Assembly (NCBI RefSeq): GCF_000276665.1
Contig: NW_004955423.1
Location: 3,678,648-3,742,647, forward strand
Origin: Chinchilla lanigera
Lineage: Eukaryota > Chordata > Mammalia > Rodentia > Chinchillidae
DNA length: 64,000 nt
Direction: 5' to 3'
In this document: in pieces, positions 35,946 through 48,262 of the stretch
Layout of the letters: each line of letters begins with the position of its first letter
Position numbering within the stretch: position 1 is the first letter of the stretch
Position numbers and translations under genes: made by a program
Notes under the pieces: model-generated
Databases searched by the model: none
Seen by the model: only the letters and a program-made list of their open reading frames with translations
What the model was told of the DNA's origin: nothing

Positions 35946-38530
35946 ACCACTAAGCCCTCCTTCTGAATGTTAGGAGGAAATGTAGTGTTTTGGCATTTTG
36001 AATGGATAAATAGAAAAATGAGATGATTGTGAAAAGGATTCATCCCATTTTGGGTAAATGTTGCAGAATAGTTTGACTTCTTATCTATTCATTTTTAAGA
36101 GTATGATACATCTGTTTATTTATTTACTTTACAGTGGACAGATCTTTAAATGCCTAAATTGTAATACACTGAAGGTGATGTGGTCATTGGGACCTTTGGA
36201 TGTTAAAGATGCGGGTATCAGAGCCTGCCTTCCCTCTCTCACCCTATTCCTCATTAGGATAATAGGTATCCTCTGGATTTTTTCCTTCTGACATATAACA
36301 GTGCTTAGGCACTTAAGAGCCACCCACCCTCAATATTACCCTGGTATTTTGCTGCTTTCAAATCAGCATGGTTTATATGTTACAACTTGTGAGGACCACA
36401 GATTATAGCGAATACCAACGATGAAGTTTTGGTACTTGTCTTATTTTAGCAATTCCAGACGAAATCAATACATGGACCCCTGATTGCTGCCTTTGCTACA
36501 CTTTGCTTCCATCCCAACACTCAAAGCCCAGCAAAATACGTGCAGCTCAAACTTTCTCTAATGGTTCAGTTTTGGAATCAAGTCTTGAGTACAGTTTTCT
36601 TTGCAATAATAATGTTCCCAGTAAGTTGTAAGAGTCTGAGAAGCAGTTTCAGATGAAAACTGTCATTTAAGCCTAAGCTATTATCCTACAGTTATTCCAC
36701 TCTACAGTTGGATATTTTTTTTAATCTTGACCCTGCATTTTCTTTAAATCTTGACCCTACAGAGGAGTTCTAATGAAGTAGTGAATTGTTTTCTGCCCCA
36801 CTAGAGACAGACAATTGAATATAAGTTCCATTAAATTCAGAGAAACGAAGACCTAGGCTGTGTGGGGTTTTCTAGATAAATCTGTGTCTTGCATAAACAT
36901 TTTTAATGACAATGTAGTTTCAAACTCAGTGGTATTCAATGCCAAATCAAAGCTGACTCATAGAGGAAAATACTGTTTGATTCTATTTAGGCCACATTTC
37001 CCTCCCACTTTAGGGTGTCTGCCTGTGTGATTGGGGGTAGGGTGTGTATAATACCGTCTGAATACATTCTTATAAGTATTAGAAGTATGGAAACACAGAG
37101 CCCTCTGTGACCCCCAGAGCCCTCCGTTGATCACTGGTGTTTGTTGTAGGAGGAAGGCAAACATAAGCATAGAAGTGTTATTGAACAGAAACCGCTTCAA
37201 AAATGTCTCTGGGCCTTTGTTCTCAGGTCGCATAGCAGTGGGGGGCGCCCCTCCTCAGAAAGCATACTTATGCAAGTATTAAGAACTGGCTGAGATAAGA
37301 AGTAAAGCTTAAGAGACCTTCATCATTAGCTGCTAGTGGTAGAGATTAGTGATCCTACTACAGGATTACAGATGGAAAGAGTGCCAGTGTTGGTTAATTG
37401 TTCATTAATGCTTGTAAAATAAGCCAGCTGGAGGAAAACTGACCATTGTCTGCTCTCTCAGAGTGAAACTAAATTGGATCTGCTCATCAATGGCAGTACT
37501 GATGTCAGAAAAAAATACACATGTAAACTGCTTCCCTATGAGTCCTTCTTAATTTTACATATTTAATTAAAAACTGTTATCCTAATAAGCGATGATTAAG
37601 CTGTCAATGCATCTTTCTGTTTGTGGCTGACCTTTATCTCACCTAAAGACACTTCCCTTCACATGCATTTGCTCTTTTAGATTTGCTCTGAAGCAGGAAA
37701 TAAAACCAACTTACTAAAGTGGGCTGTAGATACAAATGACTTGTGGTTATAATTCTGGGACACAGCAGGCATACTACTTACAAATCCCAGGAGCTTGAGC
37801 CTCCTCATTCCCCCCTCCTCCCTCCTCACTGCCTCCCCTACCCTCAGCATGACCTGCAAGGTGGAGGCTGTCCCCTGCACCCCAGGCACAAGCCAGGTTA
37901 AATGATCTGCCCAAAGTCACACGCTGTCCCAGTCAGGAAACAAGCTGAGCATATTCGCTTTACTTTAGATAATGTCACTGCAAGGTCAGAGACAGCACAG
38001 TTAACTCTTACTGAATCCAAAAATAGGAAAAATTTAAACGTGTCTCCTCCAGTCCTTTTGTTTGGAGTCATGGTCGGAGTTAGTTTATTGGTTTAGGAAA
38101 TACTCTCCTGCCATGTGCAAAGGTGATGAGCCAGTAGAACCAAGTAGGGAGGAGTTCCTGCCTCTGGGTGCTCATTGTCTAGTGGGGAGAGGGTTGTGGA
38201 GCAGGCCAAAATTGGAGGCCATGTGTGAGAAGAAGAAAATAATATAGCAGAGAGGAGCTATCATAGAGGGATGTGATTTCAGCTCAGGAATAAGGTGTGG
38301 CCTCCAGAGGGGTGAGGTTGTCATGTGAGAGGCAGTCAGGCTTTCTGGGGGAAAGCCTGGAGCTTCTTTGAAGACTCTGCCATGCAAAGGACCCTCAGTG
38401 GGCTGCAGACACTACAAAGGAGATCATACTCTCTCAGTACTGGGAGATGAGGTCAGGTTAGCCATCAGCAGAGGCACCCCTCTTTTGGGGCTGGCTTATA
38501 AACACATTTGCTGATCAGCCTTGGGAGAAA
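35946..38530. other. Unique non-coding sequence
   Basis: No gene or transposon recognised. A 23-24 bp unit is repeated twice at about 36715-36765 (tttaatcttgaccctgcatt / tttaaatcttgaccctacag). 37660-38400 is less AT-rich and has several short frames on both strands without recognisable domains. Confidence 0.5.
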
Positions 38531-38534
38531 GGCC

Positions 38535-39030
38535 CTCTGGCCCCTACCTCCCTTTCCTCCATCACCTCCTACCATGCTGTCTTTACTTACTGTGCTGATG
38601 CCACATTGGCTTTACTGTTGTTTCTGTAACATGTACCTCACTGTCCCCGCATTTACCAACTCCTCTGCAGTCATGCACATCTGAACATCTCTAGACCTTC
38701 TGTTATTCCATTCACTCGTTCAATGATGTTTTATTGTATATGGCTGGTGACCAGGTCTAGGTACCATGGTTTTGTCAGGAAACAAGAGAGACAAACCATT
38801 CTTTCAGTGACAGTTCTACTGTCTCCTTGTCACAGTGCATTTCCTCCCTCTTGAGTTGACTTCTTTTGCTAGTTTCATAGCAGATTTTACACCCTGAGTT
38901 TGTCTTGTTTATCTGCTACATGTTTGCTTCTATTTCCTCCTAAATATAAACACTGAGGGCAAGGACTGGACCCTCTCATTTACCACTGGCCCCAATAAAT
39001 AGGATAGCTCCTGGTAACCAGTAGACACGC
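38535..39030 (+). repeat. L2 LINE 3' segments
   Basis: 38535-38700 ('tctggcccctacctcccttt', 'cctccatcacctcctaccat', 'gccacattggctttactgtt') and 38935-39025 ('tgagggcaaggactggaccc', 'gatagctcctggtaaccagt') lie in the right order for one sense L2 3' end. A segment near 38705-38790 fits less well. Confidence 0.65.
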
Positions 39031-39469
39031 TACCAGAACAATATATAGGACAGGAAAAACCAAAGCTGATTACACGTTAGACCCAGCTGATGGAAGGTGC
39101 AAGAAAGCAAGTGATATCTGAGCACTGGCTGGGCTTCAAGGACTGCTGATCCTGCACTGTATGTCAGGATGACATGACATTGTCACTTTCTGAGTTGCAC
39201 TCTTGTGCTACCTTTAAAAACTCCACTTGTGTCTGTTTGGAGGGCAGAGATATTAAAAAATGACTGATTTGGTTGACTCTTTTGTGTTAGTTGCTTTATA
39301 AAAATACACTTATGTGATCAACAATCAAAACATTGTCAAAACCTTAGATATCCTTTCAATTTCCAGTTAAATAGCTGTCACACAGAATAGAATGTCACTG
39401 CCACAGGGAATGGTTCTGGTATCTAGTTGTTATCTTGTATTTTTCCTATTATAAGAATGAAATGTACAA

Positions 39470-39640
39470 AGTCCCTCTTTTATACCTTGTGAGCTCAGCA
39501 CTTCATAGATATTAATCTATTTATCTTCAGAATAAGCAGTTACAGAGAGCAGAGGTAGACTTTCATGATTCCTTTTTTAATGAATGGGGAAACTGTGATA
39601 TAAATGATTAATGACTGCTTCCCTGTGATACCATGCAGGA
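39470..39640 (-). repeat. Possible MIR fragment
   Basis: 'gagctcagcacttcatagat' followed by 'aatgaatggggaaactgtga' has the spacing of a reverse MIR, but identity is low. Confidence 0.35.
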
Positions 39641-39959
39641 TAGACTGGATGTCCCAAGTCCATATTGTGCATCAAAGCTGTGTGAAGGATTATCAAATGA
39701 AGGATTCTCTTCCATGGTGGACTTCCATTGTTGGTTCTAAAGCAAGAAGTTTGTATGAAGCTTAAATAAAAGGTTAATTTGATATACAGGACCGTTTGTT
39801 GTCTTATAGCTATTCTATCCTAGATGTTCCTGCTAATTCCTCACTTTTGTCCCTTCATTGCTGTCTTGAAATGCCTTACTTAGGTGCCACTGGTTAGAAG
39901 GAGGGCAGCAAAATAAAATCCGGGCAGATTATTCAGAGAGAAATGATCACAATTATTAC

Positions 39960-40329
39960 TGTCTTGGTTACTTTGCTCTCATTGCTGAGACAAAATACCT
40001 GATACCCAAAATTGAGGAAGGAAACGTTTATTTATCTCACAGTTTGTGGAGGTTTCAGTTCATACTTGGCTGGCTTCAAGGCAGAGTGGCACATGGCAGA
40101 GGGCAACAGTGCATGGTGGTGGTTAATAGCAAAAGCAACAAGAACAAAAAGGGGAGTGGCAGCAAGCAGCCTCTTTCTCTCCCTTACATATGCAAAGTAT
40201 CCACCCCAGGTTGGGTGTAGCCCTCACACCCATAATCCCAGCATTGGATCATGGATCAGTCATAAACTCTAAAAGCCTGCCCCATGACTGCATGAGGCTT
40301 TGGGGGTAATCCAGACACAAACCACAACA
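39960..40329 (-). mobile_element. Complete MaLR-type solo LTR with 5 bp target duplication
   Basis: 370 bp from TGTCTTGGTTACTTTGCTC to ACCACAACA, flanked by the direct repeat ATTAC at 39955-39959 and 40330-40334. TG...CA ends plus a 5 bp duplication are the hallmark of LTR integration. In reverse sense a polyadenylation-type AATAAA lies at the 'cgtttatttatctc' block (about 40025). It shares blocks with the LTRs at 1431 and 63422. No gag or pol sequence is next to it. The 86-codon frame at 40012 is LTR sequence. Confidence 0.9.
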
Positions 40330-40675
40330 ATTACCATGTTCTTTCTCCACACTGCAATATTAGTTGTGATAGTGGCATAAAAATACAGTACTTCAGGATA
40401 GTAGAGCAACATTCAGAATCTTGGGTTTAGGTTAGACCTATTCTGGATCATTTAAAATAGCTTTCAGTTGAACTGTCCACTAGTAGCTATAAATAACAAT
40501 ACAATTTCTAGACTCAGAAATGCGAGACCTTGTGCCTACATCACTTCCACTGATTACTTTGACTGAAATGTACTACTTGGAATGGCTTTATTTCAGCTTA
40601 CATAATGTCCCTGAGAAATTATCACTTTAGGTATTGGGGTTGCCAGATGAAAAGGAGAGATTTGGCAATTTGTCT

Positions 40676-40956
40676 AAGGAGGGAAGGAAAGGGAAGGCAA
40701 GGAAAAGGAAAGAAAGCAAAGAAAAGAGACGGGAAAGAAGGGAGAAAAATGGGAAGGGAAGGAAAAAGAAGGGAAGGGAAGGGAAAGGAAGAGAAGGGAA
40801 GGGAANNNNNNNNNNNNNNNNNNNNNNNNNNNNNNNNNNNNNNNNNNNNNNNNNNNNNNNNNNNNNNNNNNNNNNNNNNNNNNNNNNNNNNNNNNNNNNN
40901 NNNNNGAAGGGAAGGGAAGGGAAGGGAAGGGAAGGGAAGGGAAGGGAAGGGAAGGG
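40676..40956 (+). repeat. GGGAA/GGAAA simple-repeat array with assembly gap
   Basis: Imperfect GGAAA/GGAAG sequence turning into a clean GGGAA pentanucleotide array up to the gap and again after it. The Lys/Arg/Gly/Glu-rich and Phe/Pro/Ser-rich frames on the two strands come from this array and the Ns. Confidence 0.95.
40806..40905. other. Assembly gap (100 Ns)
   Basis: Exactly 100 Ns, a conventional placeholder length, inside the GGGAA array. True length is unknown. Confidence 0.99.
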
Positions 40957-42685
40957 GGAAGCACTCAGTGGTGGTCATACCCACCAGGTTGAAATGGCTC
41001 TGGTTTGGAGGTAGAGGCTTGGGGATGGCGAGCTCTTGAGGGCTTGTGAAGGCCCTACCAATACAAGTTTTGCAAGGAAGTTCATCAGTTCTGACCCAGC
41101 TCTTGTTGCCGGTGATGGTCTGGTTGCATAAGAGTCCAACAGATTGAAAGTGGCACTGTGTATTGTTAGAATCAGTTTTAGCAAGTTATAGGGATGATCT
41201 TAACTCCCTACACCTTGCACCTTGAAAACAGTTTTAAAAAAGCTTTTCCTCACCTCTTTATAGCAGTGACGAGCAAAATTCAGCTTGTGACCATCTAAAT
41301 ATATCAAATTCCCTATTGCATTGTCTGAGTCTTATTTTTATGTCTTCATAACACTGGTGAACAGGACCAAAGAGTCTCCTTACTATCTGTAGTACTTTAT
41401 TCTGCCCATTAGGCTCCTAAAGTATGGAGCAGAGGTCCTGGGGTGATGGGAGTAGCTCAGGTAAATCTGGGGAGTCACCTGGTCTTTGCCAACGTGTGTC
41501 AGTAAAACCATTTTCTCACAAGACACTTTCATGTATAAAGTGATTTTGGGGTATACACACAAATGATTAAAAAAAGAGACACAGAAGTCTGAAAGGCAGG
41601 ATTTCTACATCTTAAAACACACATATGCTCCGGAGTCCATAAGCTTCAATGGACAAGTTTAATTTTTTTCTAGGTTTTTATGGTAATGTAATTAGGACTT
41701 TTCATTCTACTCTATTTTGGGAATTAGTAGAAAGGGGAAGGAATATGTTTCTTTTCCTCAATGCCCTCCCACTTGCACCATGTGGGCACAGGTCATGAAG
41801 GTAATGTCTAGGAAGCCCCTACATAGTAGTAAGTGGCCATTATTTCAGGTGTCTACCCAGTCATTAGTGGTATCTCTAAAACACGGAGAGTTCATAACAT
41901 TTTTTTCCTTAAAAACAACCTACTGATGCTCTATCATCAGCAGACAAACATCCAGACTACCTACCCTGCTATAACCAGCTTGATAGACTGGAACCAGAGA
42001 AATGGCTTATTTATTTCTTTACCATTGACATTAATACAATTTTAGGCATATTTTCTGGGTATTCTATTACTTTTTCTTTTTTATCACTTTGGAGTATTAG
42101 AAAGCTTCTTTTTTTAATATTAATAATTCAAGTCCAATATAGATTAAAACATCTATTTTCTGTTTAATTCAAAGCATCTTCCCTTTGTTTAGCTGAAGCT
42201 TGGGACCAATAGGTGAAGAAGTAGGGTTGTTCTAGCCTTTCATCTTTTTTGATCCAAATTCCCCTTCCCCTTTGGATCCTGCAAGGCACAGCTGGAGAAG
42301 AATGGAGAGGGGACACGTATAATATTTGCAGCTCTCTAGGAATCATCTTACTCTGGCACAGCAGCATTCCATTCTGACTCAGTCTTCGGGGACACCTTTA
42401 TGTCTCATTAGGAGACCCTCACAACCCTGTGTCTCGCACTGTTCCTTCACCTCAAACAATCTTCTCAATAAATACCTATCATGTACGCTGTTGATGGTAA
42501 TGAAGTTTTGCTGACTCCAAGTAAGTTTTACAGAACTGTATCTTGCATCACCCTTTCAAATGTGGCATCTCTCTTGCCCATTATTTTGGTCCTTGTCTTC
42601 CCATGATAGATCTCTGTCCCCTGAAGGGGCTTGCAGTTTAAAGTAAGAAGGCAGCAACTGACAGAGAAAATATTTATCCCTTCAT
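40957..42685. other. Unique non-coding sequence
   Basis: No gene or repeat recognised in 1.7 kb. Confidence 0.5.
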
Positions 42686-42689
42686 TTCA

Positions 42690-42800
42690 CAAAGATTTAT
42701 TCCTTCTGTTCTATGCATCATGCACAAGGATGGGCATAGAGAATTTGGAAGAGCATAAGACAAATCCATATTCTGACATAGATTAAATAGTGGTGAAGGA
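42690..42800 (-). repeat. L2 LINE 3' fragment
   Basis: 'ttcacaaagatttattcctt', 'atgcacaaggatgggcatag' and 'aagacaaatccatattctga' follow the reverse L2 terminus. Confidence 0.45.
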
Positions 42801-44480
42801 AAGAAGAAACAATTGTGAAGGGTTTTATGAAATAGAAAGTGTGGGATATAATGAATAGCATAGTCTAGCTTAAAGGTTAGAAAGGCACTTGAATCTCATT
42901 TATTGGCAAAGATGTTGGTAGGAATTATAAAAAATTGTGGGTTGGAAACACTTTTAATGTAAGGCAGTCAGGTGTGCGCAGACACAATTGTCTCATTACG
43001 TATGAACTTGCCCCATTACCTGAGAGGCTCTTTGGCACTGTGTACCGAATCAGAAAGAGTTAACAAACAATGCCCACAAAGTTTGATGTCGTCTCTTTCT
43101 AGCTCACAGAAGTAACTATGTTGATTAGCGCAGCTATCACTCAGTCTCTAAACTGAACAACTTATCTGTGTCAATTCTGCATTTTAAATATATGGAGAAT
43201 GAGCTCAGCCTGTATGCACTGTGTTTTTCCCCAGTGCAGAAATACTTTATAACCAGAAAAATTCATATGTTTTTATTCATATTTAAAATTTCAAGATAAA
43301 AATGGTAAAAAGAGCTTTTAATGTAATAACATTAAAAAATTTTCCAAACTAAATTTTATACTACCGTGTTATATCCATGTATATTTTGAGTACAGTAAAA
43401 TTTCAATCTTTATTTTATCTTTTGTTGCCATAAATTAGATAGTAATCATAGAATAGCAATATGAAAGCTTATCATGTTGAAAAATGCTATGATACTTGGA
43501 TTATAGCAGCACTATGATACTGGGATTTTCTATGGTACTCAGATTCTAAAAGCACTCTACTTAGCTCTTTGATTTGACTGAACATTAATGAGTCTCTTTA
43601 AATATAGTTAAGTCAAAGTATTGCCTATAGCCTCAAGGATATTAAACTTATCTTAAAGGAGCAATACTATATAGCCTTATATGAATATATGGATATATAA
43701 AAAATAGTATATGCATTATTGGGGAAATAAATATCAAGGGATAACATCAAGAATTATTTTAACAGTAGATGTTACTTTTAGTTAGAAAGAGAGTAAATGC
43801 TTGGATATATCAAATTAAACACCTTTGGATGTATATTTTAATTTTGATAACTAATATAAGTAGTAAAGGCATGTATATGGGTATATATATGCACATGCTT
43901 TTTTGTCCACAAGGCAGGCATTGCTGCTATACAGAATATCTCCGGGAAAAGAATAGATATCTTTGATGGATATTCCCGGCAATGTTCTAAGTCTGTAAAC
44001 ATTCACCAAGAATGAATATACCTTGGATATCTTACCATGAATGATGAGCATGGGGTACTTCCATTAAGAATACAATTATTTTCCTCCTCTGAACATTTGG
44101 ACAGAATATTCTGAGATGTGATGGTAGGAAACTTTAACCTCTAAAATATCTTCTTTACTGAGATTGAAGCTTTATCTTTGAGAATAACCATTCTTTCCTA
44201 GGCAGTCAGATTTACAAATCTATTTCAGAAATAATCTTACAAACAATAACTGAAGAAGTTAGAGGAGCTCAAATAGTTTTCCAAGCAGGCTCTGTCTCTG
44301 ACTTTCCCAGCATGCATATGACTGACTATGGGGTGACTTTGGTATAAATAATTCAACTATTTCTCAAAGTATTTTCTGAGAACACTAAGTCTGTGGGATA
44401 TTAACAGCCACCATACTTTGCCCTCCCCACAAGAAGGATCAAGCTATTAATTTAGAAACACTGAATTCAAGTCAACAAGT
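42801..44480. other. Unique AT-rich sequence with a small local repeat
   Basis: Three degenerate copies of a CTATGATACTGGGATT-like unit lie at about 43487-43548. Otherwise nothing recognised. Confidence 0.55.
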
Positions 44481-44482
44481 GT

Positions 44483-44597
44483 TTTGGTATTTCAAGACAG
44501 GATCTCACACCTAGTCCAGGCTGGTCTCTCACTCATATTCCTCCTGCCTCAGCTTTGTGAGTGCTGGGATTACAGGTGTGTGCCACCAGGCCTTGTT
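44483..44597 (-). repeat. B1-type SINE, monomeric right half
   Basis: Reverse B1: 'caagacaggatctcacacct', 'ggctggtctctcactc', 'cctgcctcagctttgtgagt' and 'gctgggattacaggtgtgtg'. No internal duplication. The minus-strand frame 44570-44797 starts in it and is not a gene. Confidence 0.9.
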
Positions 44598-44599
44598 CT

Positions 44600-46230
44600 T
44601 ATGCCTTTTAAATCTAATGTGCTTTGTGAATCTGTGTTTGCATAGTGTGAATGAAGCATTTCCAAGCATATAGGTGGGTGAGTCCTATGACCATATTGTA
44701 TGACCAGTGTTCTGAAGGGCACACTTTGGGAAAGACATAAGTAGGAAGTCCTTTCCTTATTTATACCTAGGATAAGTGCTATTTCATCAGAATTCACTAG
44801 CTTTGGACTGAAAGTCAGAAATGTTAGTTCATGAAGGAAAGGCTAGGTATCAGGTATTACAAGTTAATATGTTACATCATATCTACAATGTGTTAATTCA
44901 CTGTGTTAAGTGCTAAAGAGAAAAGAAACAGATATTTTCTCATAGGTAAAGTGACTATCGTGTAGTTTGGATGCAAATTTGCAAACGAAAATCCCAGTCT
45001 TTCTAATATCGTGATGTAGTTGCCAGGACAGAAGCATACAGAAATGGAACAGACAGTTGGCGAAGCCTTGGAATTCAGGCAAGACTCTAGTGGAGGCAAG
45101 GCCACAGCTGACTCTCAAAGCAGGGACAGGAGTGAACTGTGTGAGGTGGCTTCTAGTAGACCATAAGCGTAGGTGAGGGAATTACCAGCATTTGATTTTT
45201 TGATATGGAGAAGAGAGTATTAAAAAGATACCAGTCTGGGAGAGGAGGCTATACTCTTTGCAAAGGGAAGGGCTGCTAAAGTGTTTAGGACACAGCACAA
45301 CCACTTTACTCATCCATCTAGGCGACCTCAGGTCACAACCTATCACCTTTGGGGGTGACTTCTAGGTAAAAGAGAGTGTTTTATTACATCAAAGCACACA
45401 CATCTGAGAGTGCCTCAGATAAATAAATTTGGTTCTGTGACAAAAGGCAGAGGACAGTGACAGCCTTCGGAAGCGGAGGGGCTTCTGAGAGGACACTCAC
45501 GTCTTTCACTCTTGCTCATTATATCGCGGCTGGCGGACTGGGAGGGGAAATGCTTCTATGTGCGGCAGCTCATTAGCGAAAGAAGAACTCTGACATTAGT
45601 TAAAATGTTGGTAGATGTGACAGGTGGAGTGAAGACACGATGGTGTTGTCACACTGGAGTGGGGGCCCTCCAGCCTCGTGCCTTGCTTTATATAACCAGT
45701 TTATGCGGCATGCGGCACTGCTAAAAGAGAGTCTTTTTTTAAATAAAACATACCAGGAAACTACAAATTACTACTTTGTGGTCTGAACCAAGCTATGACT
45801 CTGTATGTAAAAATTTCCTTACACCCAGTACTTGCAAATACCCAGATCTATTGTTTGCCTTTATCTTAGGCCTTTTTGGTTATGTGTAGCGGAGTTATCC
45901 CTATTGTGCCTCTGAATTCTCTAGTTGATCCCTTTCCTCTGCCTAAAAATGTGCCCAGGGCTACTCTATTGGGGAAAACACATGAATAAAACAAAAGCAA
46001 AATAGAAATGGTAAGAAAATATTTTTTCAATCCAAGTATCTTTTGTTTCAGTACAATCTCTTCTTCCTTTCATCACCATACTGCTGGCTAAAAAGCTTTT
46101 GTTCATTGCTCACCGCTTTCATTCTTTAAACATTTGCAATATAATTTGTTTTCAACAGCATCGTGACTTCCTAGTAAACAAATCTGACAACCAACTAGTT
46201 TTCTTTCTCAATATTTTTTCTTAATCTCTC
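44600..46230. other. Unique non-coding sequence with a CpG-retaining patch
   Basis: No repeat or gene recognised. 45480-45730 keeps about ten CpGs in 250 bp (ATCGCGGCTGGCGGACTGG, TGCGGCAGC, ATGCGGCATGCGGCAC), clearly denser than the flanks, and contains a TATATAA. The 70-codon frame here (45512-45724) has no recognised domain. Confidence 0.45.
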
Positions 46231-46442
46231 CATCTTCTGCGTGTGTTTGTGTGTGTGTATGTGTGTATTATTGGGGAATGAATTCAGGGCCTTCACACTG
46301 AGATACATGTCCAACCTATTTTTTATTCTGAGATAGGGTCTTGTTAAATTGCTAAATTGCCAGGCTGGGCTTAAACTTGTGAGCTTCTTGCCTTAAACTC
46401 TCAGAGTCCTAGGATTATAGGTCTGTGCCAGCACGACTGGCT
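46231..46442 (-). repeat. B1-ID composite SINE with TG-rich tail, reverse
   Basis: TG-rich start (46231-46268), then inverted ID-like 'tattggggaatgaattcagg', 'gccttcacactgagatac', then inverted B1 'gagatagggtcttgttaaat', 'caggctgggcttaaacttgt' and 'cctaggattataggtctgtg'. Same B1-then-ID order (minus strand) as at 22108-22295; no B1 internal duplication. Confidence 0.8.
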
Positions 46443-46579
46443 TTTCCCAAACATTTAATGCCACCAATACCGTGGTTTTCTTGACCCTCTCCCTTGACTC
46501 CTATGTCTTTAGTGACATACACACACTTGGTTTTCCTTCCAAAGGCTTGGGTAAGGGTCTCAGGTTCACCACATACAAG

Positions 46580-46740
46580 GTGAGTTGGGGCACCTTATTC
46601 ATCTTACTGGAGCTTCAGGTTTTTCAATTCTAAAAGAAAGGAGGGGTAATACCCACCTAATAGGGGTAGTCTAAAAGGTTAAAATGAGGTAATCCATGTA
46701 GCATCCTTAGCACAGTTGCAATCAACTTTCAACAAATACT
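46580..46740 (+). repeat. MIR SINE 3' part
   Basis: 'tggagcttcaggtttttcaa', 'ggggtaatacccacctaata' and 'cagttgcaatcaactttcaa' follow the sense MIR 3' half. Confidence 0.6.
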
Positions 46741-46959
46741 AGTTTTTCCATTTGGAAACTTTCTGATCTACTTCTCTGGCTCATTCTTTGGCCCTTCTTC
46801 CCCCTTATCCTTAGTGCAGTTATTCCACAGGATTCTATCCTTGGCCTCCTTCCTATGCTTATTTCCTTGGAAGACTCACTCGTATCTATCACTCTTGCTT
46901 TTACTTCTAGGCTTGATCCCCCATGTGCATACATACTATTGATTTCTGTCCTCACTACT

Positions 46960-47560
46960 CATTATTTATGCACATTAGGTATCTCACTGTAACCTCACAA
47001 CTAGTGTTTACCAATGAGCTCACATCTTTCCTTCCACACTTGCCTTCTTTTTCCTCATAAGTCCCCACACATTTTTTTGTTATTGCCATTGACAACACTA
47101 TTACCTTCCAAATCTCTAGGTTAAGAAAATCTCAGTATTGTCTTCGATCTTTCCTTTTCACTCCCACATCTAACCAGTGGTCAAATCCATAGATTTCAAC
47201 TAACAACATGATTCAAACCTCTCAACTTCTTTTCAGCTCCTGTCATTATCCTATACAGGACTATCACTGCTATTGTGGTAGACACTGAGCTAGTCTTCCT
47301 GCTTTAACTATTTTTTCACTCCATTTAATTTGCACACAGATTACCATGCAGTGTTTGTCATGCTATCCATTCCACTGTCAAAAGCTTTTCATTCTTCTAT
47401 TTAGTATGTTCCTTGATCTGTCCCAAAGTCAAATTTCCAGTCTTATCTATAGCTTTTTGTATTGCTCTTTTGAAATTGAGCTCCAGATTGTCTCCCATGC
47501 ACTCCCTTCTTGTAGCTGGCTCTGGTCACTGTTGCCTTTCTTCACTTAGGTGGAGAGAAT
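46960..47560 (+). repeat. L2 LINE, reverse-transcriptase C-terminal relic
   Basis: C/T-rich DNA with 'gacaacactattaccttcca', 'aatctcagtattgtcttcga', 'tctttccttttcactcccac' and 'atctaaccagtggtcaaatc' lines up with the L2 region that once encoded the end of the reverse transcriptase. 'ctatccattccactgtcaaa' may be its 3' continuation. Frames are broken; the short plus frames at 47346-47604 are fragments without function. Confidence 0.55.
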
Positions 47561-48184
47561 ACCAAAAAATGTGGACTCACTTCAGGGAAAGAAAAATACT
47601 ATGAGGTCTTTTCAACAGATTATGCTACTCTCCTATGGGGGACACTAGAGGGTGTCATATATTGCAGGAAACCTACTACACTGCCAACCCTTAGAGAAAA
47701 AAATTGAAAATTTATGTGCAGCAATCTCAATGACCAAGGTTACCCAAGCAGAAATTCACCATGCTAATAAATGTCTAGAAGCTATGGCCACCACTTGGAG
47801 CACCTCTTGTAATTGTAGAGGCCAAAGGTAACTTGTATTAATTTCATGATGTCTCAATATATTTAGTATTAACATATTTATACAATTTTTTCTTTTCCTG
47901 AAGTGTTGTCCATTTTTAGCAGACTCTATATCAAAATACTACCCGTTCAAAAGCTTAGATCATATGGGCCTTCCACTGGGACAATCACAAAAATAAACAA
48001 TGGCTTGACTGCCTCCTATTAAGTGAAATTTGTTCCTCTTCTAAACTTTCATCATCTTTTGTCTATGATGTGGCATACTACATGTATATCAATCATGAAA
48101 AATCAGTGAATAAATTTATGTATGCAGTGTAGAGGCTGAGATGGAGACTAGAGAGTTAATTCTTTTTTACACATGAAACTGTAA
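47561..48184. other. Unique non-coding sequence
   Basis: No feature recognised. 47700-47860 has a less AT-rich composition but no family match. Confidence 0.45.
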
Positions 48185-48262
48185 CACTATGTGGGTCATA
48201 CCCTGCCTGCTGCCTGTTTTTGTATAGGTCGTGAACTAACAACAGCTTTTACATCGAGAATT
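48185..48262 (+). mobile_element. hAT-type DNA transposon relic, left part
   Basis: 'ggtcataccctgcctgctgc' then 'ctgtttttgtataggtcgtg' and 'aactaacaacagcttttaca' match the start of a common mammalian non-autonomous hAT-like element. It is continued at 49230 after an L1 insertion. Confidence 0.55.

Noticed and set aside
40605..41039. 144-codon frame with X residues
   Set aside because: Made of the GGGAA array plus 100 Ns of gap.
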